NCBI RefSeq assembly: GCF_013386165.1
Contig: NZ_JACAOS010000019.1
Span: forward strand, 38,187-102,186
Reading direction: 5' to 3'
DNA: 64,000 bases
Origin: Pseudomonas gingeri
GTDB taxonomy: Bacteria > Pseudomonadota > Gammaproteobacteria > Pseudomonadales > Pseudomonadaceae
Below the pieces are notes generated by a model that was given only the letters and a program-made list of their open reading frames with translations, was not told the origin of the DNA and did no database searches. Below, in pieces: positions 25,458 through 34,496 of this stretch. Both the position numbers and the translations under genes were made by a program. The stretch's first letter is position 1; the number at the start of each line of letters is the position of its first letter.

Positions 25458-26353
25458 AGATTCAACAATAGGTAGTGATCGACAAGCAGCGCGATAAACA
25501 GCAGGAACAAGTAGTAGATAGAGTACTTGAAGGTGTTGATCGCCGCATGCGGCTGACTGCCACGGTACAGCACCCACGCCCAGTGCAGGAAGCGCGCGCC
25601 CAGTAACGTGGCACAGACCAGATAGAGTGGCCCACTCATGTGGATCACGAACGGCAGCAGGCTGACCGCCAGCAGGACACAGGTGTAGAGCAGGATATGC
25701 ACCTTGGTGTAATGCTCGCCATGGGTCACCGGCAGCATCGGGATATCCGCCTTGGCGTACTCTTCCTTGCGATGGATGGCCAAAGCCCAGAAGTGCGGCG
25801 GGGTCCAGGCAAAGATGATCAGCACCAGCAACAGCGGTTCGGCGCTGACATGGCCGGTGGCCGCGACCCAGCCGAGCAAGGGCGGTGCCGCCCCGGCCAG
25901 CCCGCCAATGACGATGTTCTGCGGCGTCGCGCGCTTGAGAAAGCCGGTGTAGATCACCGCGTAACCGAGCAGCGAGGCCAGGGTCAGCCAGGCCGTCAGC
26001 GGGTTGGTGAAGCCCAGCAGCAAGGCCTGCCCGAGCAGCGCGAGGACCAGCGCGAAACCCAGCGCCGCCGCCGGCGATACCCGTCCCTGGGCCAGCGGAC
26101 GGTTGTGGGTGCGGGCCATCAACGCATCGATGCGCCGATCCACCACATGGTTGACCACCGCCGCGCCGCCGGCACACAGGCCGATGCCCAGGTTGCCGAA
26201 CACCAGCACGGTCCAGGGCACCCCGGCACGGGTCGCGAGAAACATGCCCACCAGCGAGGTGATCAGCATCAACACCACCACCTTGGGCTTGGTCAGTTCC
26301 AGGTAGTCGCGCCACAGGGCCTGGGCCTGACGCTCACCGATTACAGTCGCCAC
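25454..26353 (-). CDS. cyoE: Protoheme IX farnesyltransferase (heme O synthase)
   Basis: Also called CtaB. UbiA-family membrane prenyltransferase converting heme B to heme O. First Asp-rich-type motif NHVVDRRIDALMARTHNRPL (about residue 68) and about eight to nine membrane helices; 299 aa. Overlaps ctaA upstream by 13 bp and the SCO gene downstream by 4 bp, so the run is a tight operon. Confidence 0.95.
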   Translation of the reverse strand: MATVIGERQAQALWRDYLELTKPKVVVLMLITSLVGMFLATRAGVPWTVLVFGNLGIGLCAGGAAVVNHVVDRRIDALMARTHNRPLAQGRVSPAAALGFALVLALLGQALLLGFTNPLTAWLTLASLLGYAVIYTGFLKRATPQNIVIGGLAGAAPPLLGWVAATGHVSAEPLLLVLIIFAWTPPHFWALAIHRKEEYAKADIPMLPVTHGEHYTKVHILLYTCVLLAVSLLPFVIHMSGPLYLVCATLLGARFLHWAWVLYRGSQPHAAINTFKYSIYYLFLLFIALLVDHYLLLNL

Positions 26354-27420
26354 GGCAGTTCTCCCTTGATCGTGATGGGCGCATGGACCGCTTTGATCGG
26401 ACTCAGGCGCCAGCGTGCCGGTGCTTGCCTGCGCACCCGGACCAGCGCGGTACGCGCGTGGTAGTTGACCAGCACCAGCGTCAGCAGCAACGCTGCGCCG
26501 CCGGCGTTGTGTGCCACCGCTACCGGCAGCGGCAGATGAAAGTAGACATTGCTCAAGCCCAGGCTGATCTGCGCCGCCAGCGCCAGCAACAGCAGACCGG
26601 CAAGCCGGGTCATGCCCACCGCCCGCAGTTGCCAGGCCAACCCCAGCAACACCAGGGTCACCAACAGCGCGCCGACACGATGGGTCAGATGAACCGCCGT
26701 GCGCGCATCACTGTCGAGCTGGCCGCCCAGGTAGTTGGGGCCGATATGCTGGGTCAGGTGAAAACCGTTGGCGAAATCCGCGTTCGGCCACCATTGCCCG
26801 TGACAGGTCGGCAGGTCGATACAGGCCACCGCCGCATAATTGGAGCTGACCCAGCCGCCAAGGGCGATCTGCAGGATCACCAGCAGCAGCCCGGCCGTGG
26901 CCCAGCGCTGCAAGCGCCGTGGCACCGCCAGCGCCGGTAGCACGCCGGACAGGCGCAAGGTCAGCAGGAACAGCAGGCTCAAGGTGGCAAAGCCGCCGAG
27001 CAGATGCGCGGTCACCACCTGGGGCCAGAGTTTGAGGGTCACCGTCCACATGCCGAAGGCCGCCTGGGCGAAGACCACCCCCAGCAGGAACAGCGGCAAT
27101 TTCAGCGGTTGCCCATCACGCCGACGCTCATGCCAGGAGCGCGCCGCCAGCAACACGATCAGCAAGCCCAGGGTCCCGGCGAAGTAGCGGTGGATCATCT
27201 CGTTCCAGCCCTTGTGGGCTTGCACCGGGGTATCGGGAAAATGCAGCTCGGCATGGGCCAGTTGGGCTTCGCTCTTGGGCACGCTGATAAAGCCGTAGCA
27301 ACCCGGCCAGTCGGGGCAACCCAGGCCGGCGTGGGTCAGGCGGGTGTAGGCGCCCAGCAGGACGACGATCAGCGCCAACACCGTGGCAAACAAAGCAAGG
27401 CGAAATCCAGGTTTGGCCAT
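26341..27420 (-). CDS. ctaA: Heme A synthase CtaA (COX15 family)
   Basis: Oxidises heme O to heme A for the aa3 oxidase. Eight predicted membrane helices with His ligands in YTRLTHAGLGCPDWPGCYG (about residue 30), WNEMIHRYFAG, HLLGG, HLTHR and VAHN; two Cys pairs on the periplasmic side. 359 aa. Between the small membrane protein gene and cyoE. Confidence 0.93.
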   Translation of the reverse strand: MAKPGFRLALFATVLALIVVLLGAYTRLTHAGLGCPDWPGCYGFISVPKSEAQLAHAELHFPDTPVQAHKGWNEMIHRYFAGTLGLLIVLLAARSWHERRRDGQPLKLPLFLLGVVFAQAAFGMWTVTLKLWPQVVTAHLLGGFATLSLLFLLTLRLSGVLPALAVPRRLQRWATAGLLLVILQIALGGWVSSNYAAVACIDLPTCHGQWWPNADFANGFHLTQHIGPNYLGGQLDSDARTAVHLTHRVGALLVTLVLLGLAWQLRAVGMTRLAGLLLLALAAQISLGLSNVYFHLPLPVAVAHNAGGAALLLTLVLVNYHARTALVRVRRQAPARWRLSPIKAVHAPITIKGELPWRL

Positions 27421-27430
27421 GACGATGCCC

Positions 27431-28018
27431 TCAGCCGATATTCGACAGTTTCAGCAGTTGCACCAGGTCGTTGAGCAAGTCCTTGCCATTGACCCCGGCG
27501 TCATAACGCAGCACCAGGTTGCCGTGGGGATCGACGATCCACAGTTGCGCCGCGCCGTTGCCCTTGGCCTCCCGGTTATAGGCCGCGAGCTCCAGCGGAT
27601 AGCGCTGCAACCGCGGGTATTCACGCTTGAGCTTGGCGTCGTAGCTCGTCTCCACGGGTTGCGCCGTCGCCAGGGCATGGCTGGCCCGGGACGCCTCGCG
27701 ACCGAGGGCGATCTGCACCTGCCGCGCCAGATAGACCAGTTGCTGGCAGTCCGCGGTACAGTCTCCTGGCGCCGTCACCAGCATCTGCCAACGTTGCTCG
27801 TCGGTCTGCACCCCCAGGTCTGCGCGGCTTTCCCCGTTGCCGATCAGCTCGCCGTGATAACTGCGGCTCTCCGGCACCCAGAACTGCAACTTGTACATCC
27901 CGGTGGCGAGGACCATCGGGCCGATCACCACCAGCAGGATCATGATCAGTTGCCAGCGCCCGCGGCCACGCCGTGGCGGGGCTTCAGCTGTGTTCAGTGG
28001 ATTCATGGCCGCTCCCAT
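27431..28018 (-). CDS. Membrane-anchored thioredoxin-like protein of the cox cluster
   Basis: Single N-terminal membrane helix (LIMILLVVIGPMVLATGMY, about residues 23-42) and a periplasmic domain with CTADC (about 87), a CxxxC arrangement like SCO/thioredoxin proteins, and the late segment LWIVDPHGNLVLRYD typical of SCO-like folds. Likely helps copper or thiol handling for the oxidase; this is inference. Start taken at ATG 28018 (GGGAG 7 nt before); ATG 28006 also has a good site. Overlaps the SURF1 gene by 35 bp. Confidence 0.78.
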   Translation of the reverse strand: MGAAMNPLNTAEAPPRRGRGRWQLIMILLVVIGPMVLATGMYKLQFWVPESRSYHGELIGNGESRADLGVQTDEQRWQMLVTAPGDCTADCQQLVYLARQVQIALGREASRASHALATAQPVETSYDAKLKREYPRLQRYPLELAAYNREAKGNGAAQLWIVDPHGNLVLRYDAGVNGKDLLNDLVQLLKLSNIG

Positions 28019-28730
28019 GGTGTTTCTCCCTTGCGTTATGCCATCCGAGGTAGAGATAAAGGCCGAACAGCGCCAGTGCCATGGCGAACCACTGCACCGC
28101 ATAGGCCACATGCTTTTCCGGCCCCATGCCTTCGGAGACCACCGGCCAGCCGGCCTCGTAGGCCGCCGGCCCGGACTCCTGGCGCAGCTCGTAGTTGAAA
28201 CCCGTGCGCCCCAGTTCCGCCCAGAGCTTGTCCGGTTCGACCACGGTCACCAGCCGTGGCCAGCGCGCATTGGCCGGGTCGGCGCCCAACTGGAACGTCG
28301 CGCCAGGCGAGACATACACCCAGGCGCCGATCTCCAGCCGTTGCGTTGGGGTACTGAACACCGGCGGCGTGCGCCGATCCGGCCAGGGCAACCAGCCCCG
28401 GTTGACCAGCAACCACAGGCCGCTGGACTCATCGTGGAACGGCTGCAACAGCTCCACGCCGACCCGGTCGTCGCGCATGCGGTTATCCAGCAGATAGCTG
28501 TGTTCGGCGTCGAACTGACCACTGAGCCGCACCCGCCGGAACGCCGGATCGGGCATCGCTTTCAATTGCTCGCCGGCCACCGGTTCAGAGGTCCGCCGCT
28601 GGGCATGGTTCTCCAGCAGCACGCGCTTCTGCTCGCTGCGGCTCAGCTGCCAGAAACCCAGGCAGACCAGCAACGGCAGCAACACGAGCACCACCAGCGT
28701 CGGCGCGATGCCCGGCTGAAAGCGCCTCAT
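27984..28730 (-). CDS. SURF1 family oxidase assembly protein
   Basis: 248 aa with the SURF1 layout: one helix at each end (LVVLVLLPLLVCLGFWQLSR at residues 11-30 and YAVQWFAMALALFGLYLY near 222) and a periplasmic middle with the conserved LLDNR and LVNRGWLP segments. Helps insert heme A into subunit I. Divergent from the small DUF2909 gene. Confidence 0.93.
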   Translation of the reverse strand: MRRFQPGIAPTLVVLVLLPLLVCLGFWQLSRSEQKRVLLENHAQRRTSEPVAGEQLKAMPDPAFRRVRLSGQFDAEHSYLLDNRMRDDRVGVELLQPFHDESSGLWLLVNRGWLPWPDRRTPPVFSTPTQRLEIGAWVYVSPGATFQLGADPANARWPRLVTVVEPDKLWAELGRTGFNYELRQESGPAAYEAGWPVVSEGMGPEKHVAYAVQWFAMALALFGLYLYLGWHNAREKHHGSGHESTEHS

Positions 28731-28801
28731 GGCCGCACCCCGATGGCCGCTATCCCACTCGCTATACTCAATTGCATGCGCATCTCCCCCGGAGTCTCAC
28801 C

Positions 28802-29005
28802 ATGTTGAAAGCGGCGATTGTCCTGATGCTGTTGGCCACGGTGGCCAGCCTGTTCAGCGGCCTGTTCTTCCTGGTGAAGGACGACGCGAACTCCAAGCGC
28901 CTGGTCCATGCCCTGACGGTTCGGGTCGGGCTTGCCGTGATCACCCTGGCCTTGATCAGTTGGGGCTTTTTCAGCGGCCAACTGGTGTCCTCGGCCCCCT
29001 GGTAA
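28802..29005 (+). CDS. Twin-transmembrane protein, DUF2909 family
   Basis: 67-aa protein made of two hydrophobic helices (about residues 3-22 and 42-62) with a short charged linker KDDANSKR. ATG at 28802. Lies on the opposite strand to every other gene of the oxidase cluster, between the subunit III and SURF1 genes; the same placement is seen in other pseudomonads. Function unknown. Confidence 0.85.
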   Translation: MLKAAIVLMLLATVASLFSGLFFLVKDDANSKRLVHALTVRVGLAVITLALISWGFFSGQLVSSAPW

Positions 29006-29025
29006 AGCCCTGGGGCCGGCAAGGC

Positions 29026-29916
29026 TCAGAGCACGTAGACGAAAACGAACAGGCCGATCCAGACCACGTCGACGAAGTGCCAATACCAACTGGCCGCTTC
29101 GAAGCCGAACTGATGCTCGGCATTGAAGTGCCCGCGCATCACCCGCATCAGCATGACGAACAGGATCAGGGTGCCGATGGTCACGTGGGCACCGTGGAAA
29201 CCGGTGAGCATGAAGAAGGTCGCGCCGTAGATCCCCGAACCCAGGGTCAGCCCCAGCTCGTGATAGGCATGCATGTATTCCTTGGCCTGAAAGCTCAGGA
29301 ACGCGATCCCCAACAGCACGGTGATCGCCAGCCAGATTTTCAGGGCACCACGATGGCCGTTCTTCAAGGCATGGTGGGCGATGGTCACGGTGACGCTGGA
29401 ACTGACCAGCAACACGGTATTGAGCAGCGGCAAGCCCCAGGGACTGATGGTTTCCTTGGGCCCGGGAAAGAGTTTCGGATCGGGGTTGTGCAGCAATGGC
29501 CAGGCGTTCTGGAAGTTCGGCCAGAGCAGGTGGGCGATGCCCTTCGCGCCACCGTCACCGGCCAGCCATGGCACCGACAGGTTGCGCACATAGAACAGCG
29601 CGCCGAAGAAGGCGATAAAGAACATCACCTCGGAAAAGATGAACCAGCTCATGCCCCAGCGGAACGAACGGTCCATCTGCGGGCTGTAGAGCCCGGCGCG
29701 ACTTTCCTTGATCACCGTGCCGAACCAGCCAAAGAGCATATAGGCCAGCAGCAGTCCGCCGACGAAGAAAATCAGCGGACCGTGGGATTCCGGGCGCGCC
29801 GCCTTCAGGTCGTTGAACCAGGTGCCCAGGCCGAACATGGTGGTCAGCATGCCCGCCGTGGCAATGATCGGCCACTTGCTCTGGGCCGGTACGTAATAGT
29901 GCTCATGAATCGCCAT
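29026..29916 (-). CDS. ctaE: Cytochrome c oxidase subunit III (CoxC/CtaE)
   Basis: 296-aa membrane subunit III of the aa3 oxidase with seven predicted helices and the conserved WPNFQNAWPLL and TGFHGAHVTIG segments. Stabilises subunit I and proton uptake. 33 bp after ctaG. Confidence 0.94.
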   Translation of the reverse strand: MAIHEHYYVPAQSKWPIIATAGMLTTMFGLGTWFNDLKAARPESHGPLIFFVGGLLLAYMLFGWFGTVIKESRAGLYSPQMDRSFRWGMSWFIFSEVMFFIAFFGALFYVRNLSVPWLAGDGGAKGIAHLLWPNFQNAWPLLHNPDPKLFPGPKETISPWGLPLLNTVLLVSSSVTVTIAHHALKNGHRGALKIWLAITVLLGIAFLSFQAKEYMHAYHELGLTLGSGIYGATFFMLTGFHGAHVTIGTLILFVMLMRVMRGHFNAEHQFGFEAASWYWHFVDVVWIGLFVFVYVL

Positions 29917-29949
29917 TTATTGTTCTCCTTATCGGGCACGCCAAATGTC

Positions 29950-30498
29950 CTAGCCGCCCGTACCCGCTGCAGGCGGATTGCGGGCGGTGATGTCGAACAG
30001 CGTATAAGCCAGCGTCAGGTGCTTCACATCCTTGGGCATGTCGCGGTCAACGATGAAACGTACCGGCATCTCGATCCGCTGCCCGGGCTGCAGCGTCTGC
30101 TGGGTAAAGCAGAAGCATTCGGTCTTGTGGAAATACACCGCCGCATTCGCCGGGGCGATGCTCGGGATGGCCTGGGCCTTCATCACATGATCGGTGGGGT
30201 TGTAGGCGACGAAGAGCATCTCGTTGACCGCACCGGGGTGCACGCTCAACTGCTCGGCCTCGGGATAGAACTCCCAGACCATGTCGACGGCATTGGTCGA
30301 GAGGAACTGCACGCCGATCTTGCGCGACAGGTCGACCACCTGCTCGCCTTCATATTGCCCGGCGGTCTTGCCGTTGATCCCGAAGGCCTTGCACATCACG
30401 TCGTAGAGCGGAACCAGGGCAAAACCGAAGGCGAACATCGCTACCACCACCAGCAACAGGCGCGTGACCAGGCGTTTGAGCGAGATCGAGTCGGCCAT
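29950..30498 (-). CDS. ctaG: Cytochrome c oxidase assembly protein CtaG (Cox11)
   Basis: Copper chaperone for the CuB centre. One N-terminal helix (about residues 10-30) and a periplasmic immunoglobulin-like domain with the copper motif CFCFTQQTL (about residue 129). 182 aa. Starts 3 bp after the ctaD stop. Confidence 0.94.
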   Translation of the reverse strand: MADSISLKRLVTRLLLVVVAMFAFGFALVPLYDVMCKAFGINGKTAGQYEGEQVVDLSRKIGVQFLSTNAVDMVWEFYPEAEQLSVHPGAVNEMLFVAYNPTDHVMKAQAIPSIAPANAAVYFHKTECFCFTQQTLQPGQRIEMPVRFIVDRDMPKDVKHLTLAYTLFDITARNPPAAGTGG

Positions 30499-30501
30499 GA
30501 C

Positions 30502-32100
30502 TTATTTGACTTCCGGCGGCGTGGTAAAGGTGTGATACGGCGCCGGCGAGGGAATGCTCCACTCCAGGCCTTCCGCGCCATCCCAGGGTTTGGCCGGGGC
30601 CGGCGGACCGCTGCGAATGCACTTGATGACGATGAACAGGAACAGCAACTGCGTGACCCCGAACATGAAGCCGCCGATCGAGGAGACCATGTTGAAGTTG
30701 GCGAACTGCAGGTTGTAGTCCGGCACCCGCCGCGGCATCCCCGCCAGGCCGACGAAGTGCATCGGGAAGAAGGTCAGGTTCATGCCGATGAACGACAGCC
30801 AGAAGTGCAGCTTGCCGAGGGTTTCGTCGTACATGTGGCCGGTCCACTTCGGCAGCCAGTAGTAGGTCGAGGCGAAGATCCCGAAGATCGCCCCCGGCAC
30901 CAGCACGTAGTGGAAATGCGCCACCACGAAATAGGTGCCGTGGTACTGGAAGTCCGCCGGCGCCATCGCCAGCATCAGCCCGGAGAACCCGCCGATGCTG
31001 AACAGGATGACGAAGGCCACCGCAAACAGCATGGGCGTCTCGAAGGTCAGCGAGCCTTGCCACATGGTGCTGACCCAGTTGAACACCTTCACCCCGGTCG
31101 GCACCGCGATGAGCATGGTCGCGTACATGTAGAACAGCTCGCCGACCAGGGGAATGCCAACCACGAACATGTGGTGGCCCCAGACGATGAACGAGAGGAA
31201 GGCGATGCTCGCCGTGGCGTAGACCATCGAGGTGTAGCCGAACAGCGGCTTGCGGGAAAACGCCGGGATGATCGCACTGACCGCGCCGAACGCCGGCAGG
31301 ATCATGATGTACACCTCGGGATGGCCGAAGAACCAGAACACATGCTGGAACAGCACCGGATCACCGCCGCCGGCGGCGCTGAAGAAGCTGGTGCCGAAAT
31401 GGATGTCCATCAGCATCATGGTCACGCAGCCCGCCAGCACCGGCATCACCGCAATCAGCAGGAACGCGGTGATCAGCCAGGTCCAGACGAACAGCGGCAT
31501 CTTCATCAGGGTCATGCCCGGTGCACGCAGGTTGAGAATGGTCGAGATCACGTTGATCGCGCCCATGATCGAACTGATGCCCATCATGTGGATGGCGAAG
31601 ATGAAGAAGGTCACGCTTTCGGGCGCGTAGGTGGTCGACAGCGGCGCATAGAAGGTCCAACCGAAGTTCGGTCCGCCGCCGGGCATGAACAGGGTCGAAA
31701 CCATCAGCGAGAACGCCGCCGGCAGCAGCCAGAAACTGAAGTTGTTCATCCGCGGCAAGGCCATGTCCGGCGCGCCGATCATCAGCGGGATCATCCAGTT
31801 GGCCAGGCCGACGAAGGCCGGCATCACCGCGCCGAAGACCATCACCAGGCCGTGCATGGTGGTCATCTGGTTGAAGAACGCCGGTTCGACAATGTGCAGG
31901 CCCGGCTGGAACAGCTCGGCGCGGATCACCATGGCGAAGGAGCCGCCGAGCAGGAACATGGCGAAGCTGAACCACAGGTACAACGTGCCGATATCCTTGT
32001 GGTTGGTGGTCAGTACCCAGCGCATCAGGCCCTTGGCGGGACCGTGGGCGGCGTGCTCATCGTGGCCGCCATGGCCATGGTCGTCGATCACTGCACTCAT
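30502..32100 (-). CDS. ctaD: Cytochrome c oxidase subunit I (CoxA/CtaD)
   Basis: Catalytic heme-copper subunit. Twelve-helix architecture; low-spin heme His in MHGLVMVFGAVMP, CuB/heme a3 region WFFGHPEVYIMILPAFG, HHMF and the pair of His in VVAHFHYVL. The HPEVY Tyr cross-link is present. 532 aa. Reduces O2 to water with proton pumping. Confidence 0.96.
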   Translation of the reverse strand: MSAVIDDHGHGGHDEHAAHGPAKGLMRWVLTTNHKDIGTLYLWFSFAMFLLGGSFAMVIRAELFQPGLHIVEPAFFNQMTTMHGLVMVFGAVMPAFVGLANWMIPLMIGAPDMALPRMNNFSFWLLPAAFSLMVSTLFMPGGGPNFGWTFYAPLSTTYAPESVTFFIFAIHMMGISSIMGAINVISTILNLRAPGMTLMKMPLFVWTWLITAFLLIAVMPVLAGCVTMMLMDIHFGTSFFSAAGGGDPVLFQHVFWFFGHPEVYIMILPAFGAVSAIIPAFSRKPLFGYTSMVYATASIAFLSFIVWGHHMFVVGIPLVGELFYMYATMLIAVPTGVKVFNWVSTMWQGSLTFETPMLFAVAFVILFSIGGFSGLMLAMAPADFQYHGTYFVVAHFHYVLVPGAIFGIFASTYYWLPKWTGHMYDETLGKLHFWLSFIGMNLTFFPMHFVGLAGMPRRVPDYNLQFANFNMVSSIGGFMFGVTQLLFLFIVIKCIRSGPPAPAKPWDGAEGLEWSIPSPAPYHTFTTPPEVK

Positions 32101-32182
32101 GTCCTGTCTCCTGCAAACGGCTGAACGGCTGGGCGCGGGGCGCGGGGCCCCGGCCGATTCGGCGAACCCGCAACGGACCTGT

Positions 32183-33310
32183 TCATTTGCCCTCCGTCTG
32201 CTTCAGCGCCAGTACTTCCTTGGGCGTGACCATGTCGCCCTTGTTGTTGCCCCAGGCATTGCGTTCGTAGGTCACGACGGCGGCGATATCGACTTCCGAC
32301 AACTGTTTGCCGAAGGCCGCCATGGCCGTGCCCGGTTTGCCGAAGAACACCCGGTGCAGGTGATCCTCCTTGGGGCCGGTGGCGATCTTCGAGCCCTTGA
32401 GTGCCGGGAACATCGGCGGCAGGCCCTGGCCCTCGGCCTGGTGACAGGCCACACAAGTGGTGTGGTAGATCTTGTCGCCGCGTTCCTTGAGTTCCTCGAG
32501 GGTCCACTCCTTGCTGGTCAGTTCCTTGAGCTTGGCGGATTCGGCCTTGCGATCGGCCAGCCAGCTGTCGTAGTCGGCCTTGGTGCGGACATCGACCACC
32601 ACCGGCATGAAGCCGTGGTCCTTGCCGCACAGTTCGGAGCATTGCCCACGGTAGATGCCGGGCTTGTCGACCCGGGTCCAGGCTTCGTTGAAGAACCCCG
32701 GGATGGCATCGCGCTTGACGGCGAAGGCCGGCACCCACCAGGAATGGATCACGTCGGCGGAGGTCACCAGGAAACGCACCTTGGCGCCCACCGGCAAGAC
32801 CAGCGGCTGGTCGACTTCCAACAGGTAGTTTTCGCCCTTGGGCACCTGGTTATGCATCTGTTCGGCGGGGGTGGACAGGTTGCTGAAGAATTCGACATCC
32901 TGGCCCAGGTATTTGTAGTGCCACTTCCATTGATAGCCGGTGATCTGGATATCGATGTCCGACTCACTGGTGTCGTACATCTTGATCAAGGTGGCGGTCG
33001 CGGGAATCGCCATCACCACCAGGATCAGCAAGGGCACGATGGTCCAGAGGATTTCCACGGTGGTGCTTTCATGGAACTTGGCCGCTACCTGGCCGGTGGA
33101 GCGTCGGTGTACGATCATCGACCAGAACATCGCGCCGAACACGATGATGCCGATCACCACACAGATCCAGAAAATGGTCATGTGCAGATCAAAGATCTCG
33201 TGACTGACTTCCGTAGCTCCAGGCGTCATATTCACGGTCCAGGCGGCCTGCGCCTGACTGAATATCGACCACAACAGGAGGCCCATCCAGACTCGTGGAT
33301 GTCGCATCAT
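32183..33310 (-). CDS. ctaC: Cytochrome c oxidase subunit II with C-terminal heme c (CoxB/CtaC)
   Basis: Signal peptide (about 1-22), two membrane helices (about residues 45-70 and 88-112), CuA domain with ligands in GQCSELCGKDHGFMP (about 210), and an added cytochrome c domain with CVACHQ (about 275) and a later Met. So the enzyme is caa3-type by composition: subunit II carries its own heme c. 375 aa. First gene of the oxidase operon; in P. aeruginosa the homologous operon depends on RpoS and starvation and is repressed by RoxR. Confidence 0.95.
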   Translation of the reverse strand: MMRHPRVWMGLLLWSIFSQAQAAWTVNMTPGATEVSHEIFDLHMTIFWICVVIGIIVFGAMFWSMIVHRRSTGQVAAKFHESTTVEILWTIVPLLILVVMAIPATATLIKMYDTSESDIDIQITGYQWKWHYKYLGQDVEFFSNLSTPAEQMHNQVPKGENYLLEVDQPLVLPVGAKVRFLVTSADVIHSWWVPAFAVKRDAIPGFFNEAWTRVDKPGIYRGQCSELCGKDHGFMPVVVDVRTKADYDSWLADRKAESAKLKELTSKEWTLEELKERGDKIYHTTCVACHQAEGQGLPPMFPALKGSKIATGPKEDHLHRVFFGKPGTAMAAFGKQLSEVDIAAVVTYERNAWGNNKGDMVTPKEVLALKQTEGK

Positions 33311-33681
33311 TGCGGGTTCCCCTTATCGTTCTTGTTATCCCGCCGGCTTTCACCTGCGGCCAAGGGAATGGTCGTACTGCGTAAGCGGACCATTCGGCCT
33401 GGCCTGCAACAGCAGCCGGGCGTCATCAGCTAACTCCCTACAAAATCGAGTATAGACAGCGACCGGGACCGCGCCATGCGATGTCGGAAATGAACTGACA
33501 GGTGACTTTGAATAAGGCTCAAAGCCTTTATTTACCTGGGCTCGAGCGAAGATGATGGCAAATCGATATAACTCATGCATATAAGCATGAAATAATTATT
33601 ACAAATGCGTCTGAACATCTTTTATAACCCAGCTACTTTGTATTCTCCCTTTTTCCCTTTGTCTCACCCTCTGGAGTTTTC
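33311..33681. other. Divergent regulatory region of ctaC and a hypothetical gene
   Basis: 371 bp, AT-rich toward the right. Holds an 18-bp palindrome (TCATGC-N6-GCATGA, 33573-33590) and the ribosome site CTGGAG for the plus-strand gene. No convincing ORF. Promoters for the oxidase operon must lie here. Confidence 0.6.
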
Positions 33682-34332
33682 ATGAACACCGCCGCATTGC
33701 GCGAGCAGATTCAACGTGCCCATCAACACGAGACCGGTACCGGCCAGTTGACTCGTCAACTTGAAGTTCAATTGCCGCACCTTCATCCCGCTATTCAATT
33801 ACCGGACGTCGACGCAAAAGGTGTGCTGACGCGATTTGTAAAAGCGTATATCGACCTGGTACCCGACCTGCTGGATGCGGCCAACGAGGTGGCGCGCGAA
33901 GCCGGCATCGAGGCGCAGATCAAGCCTGTACTGAAAATTGCCGAGCAGTTTTTCCTGCAACCGCCGGCGATCCTGGACGGCCATGTCGGGCTCGACGAGC
34001 TGCTCGACGAAGCCTATCTGGCGCACCGCCTGGTGGAGGAGGTCAACGACCTGTACATCAAGCACTTCGGCCAGCCGTTGATTCCATCGGACATTACCGT
34101 GGCCAACCTGATCGCCCACCAGTTGATCGGCGAGACGTTCGCCAACCAGCTGGATGAAGCGGTGCATCACGCGGTTGATGAAATGCTCAACGAAGAGAGC
34201 TTTGCCCTGGAATCAGTGGAAGCCTATCGCGAGCGCCTGCACAGCCCGGACACCGAAGCGGCATGGAAGCGCTGGCCCTGCCTGTCGCGCCAACTGGGCG
34301 TGGGCTTGGAGCTGGAGCAGCCTGGGGCCTGA
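33682..34332 (+). CDS. Conserved hypothetical protein next to the cox operon
   Basis: 216 aa, acidic, mostly helical, with no signal, membrane helix or recognised motif. Segments such as DLVPDLLDAANEVAREAGIE and LLDEAYLAHRLVEEVND look like a helical bundle. A similar gene sits at this place, upstream of coxB, in other pseudomonads. Function unknown. Good codon use and ribosome site support it as real. Confidence 0.8.
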   Translation: MNTAALREQIQRAHQHETGTGQLTRQLEVQLPHLHPAIQLPDVDAKGVLTRFVKAYIDLVPDLLDAANEVAREAGIEAQIKPVLKIAEQFFLQPPAILDGHVGLDELLDEAYLAHRLVEEVNDLYIKHFGQPLIPSDITVANLIAHQLIGETFANQLDEAVHHAVDEMLNEESFALESVEAYRERLHSPDTEAAWKRWPCLSRQLGVGLELEQPGA

Positions 34333-34382
34333 ACCGGCCAGCCGGTCAAAGCCGAACGCGGCCCCCTGCCAACGCGGTCCCC

Positions 34383-34466
34383 TGTAGGAGCTGGCTTGCC
34401 AGCGATTAGGCCCTCAAGGCTTGCATCGTTTTTACGGTTGCCATCGCCAGCAAGCTGGCTCCTACA
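34383..34466. repeat. REP pair, GAGCTGGCTTGCCAGCGAT type
   Basis: Two inverted REP palindromes about 40 bp apart between convergent genes; TGTAGGAG and CTCCTACA mark the ends. Confidence 0.88.
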
Positions 34467-34496
34467 TTAGGTTTTGCGGCGTTTTCCAGAGCACCA

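Noticed and set aside
25458..26315. Upstream extension of the SCO reading frame
   Set aside because: Overlaps cyoE in another frame; family length and the membrane helix fix the start at 25457.
28729..32124. 1131-codon plus-strand ORF
   Set aside because: Antisense to SURF1, ctaE, ctaG and ctaD, which all have clear family motifs; it even spans gene borders.
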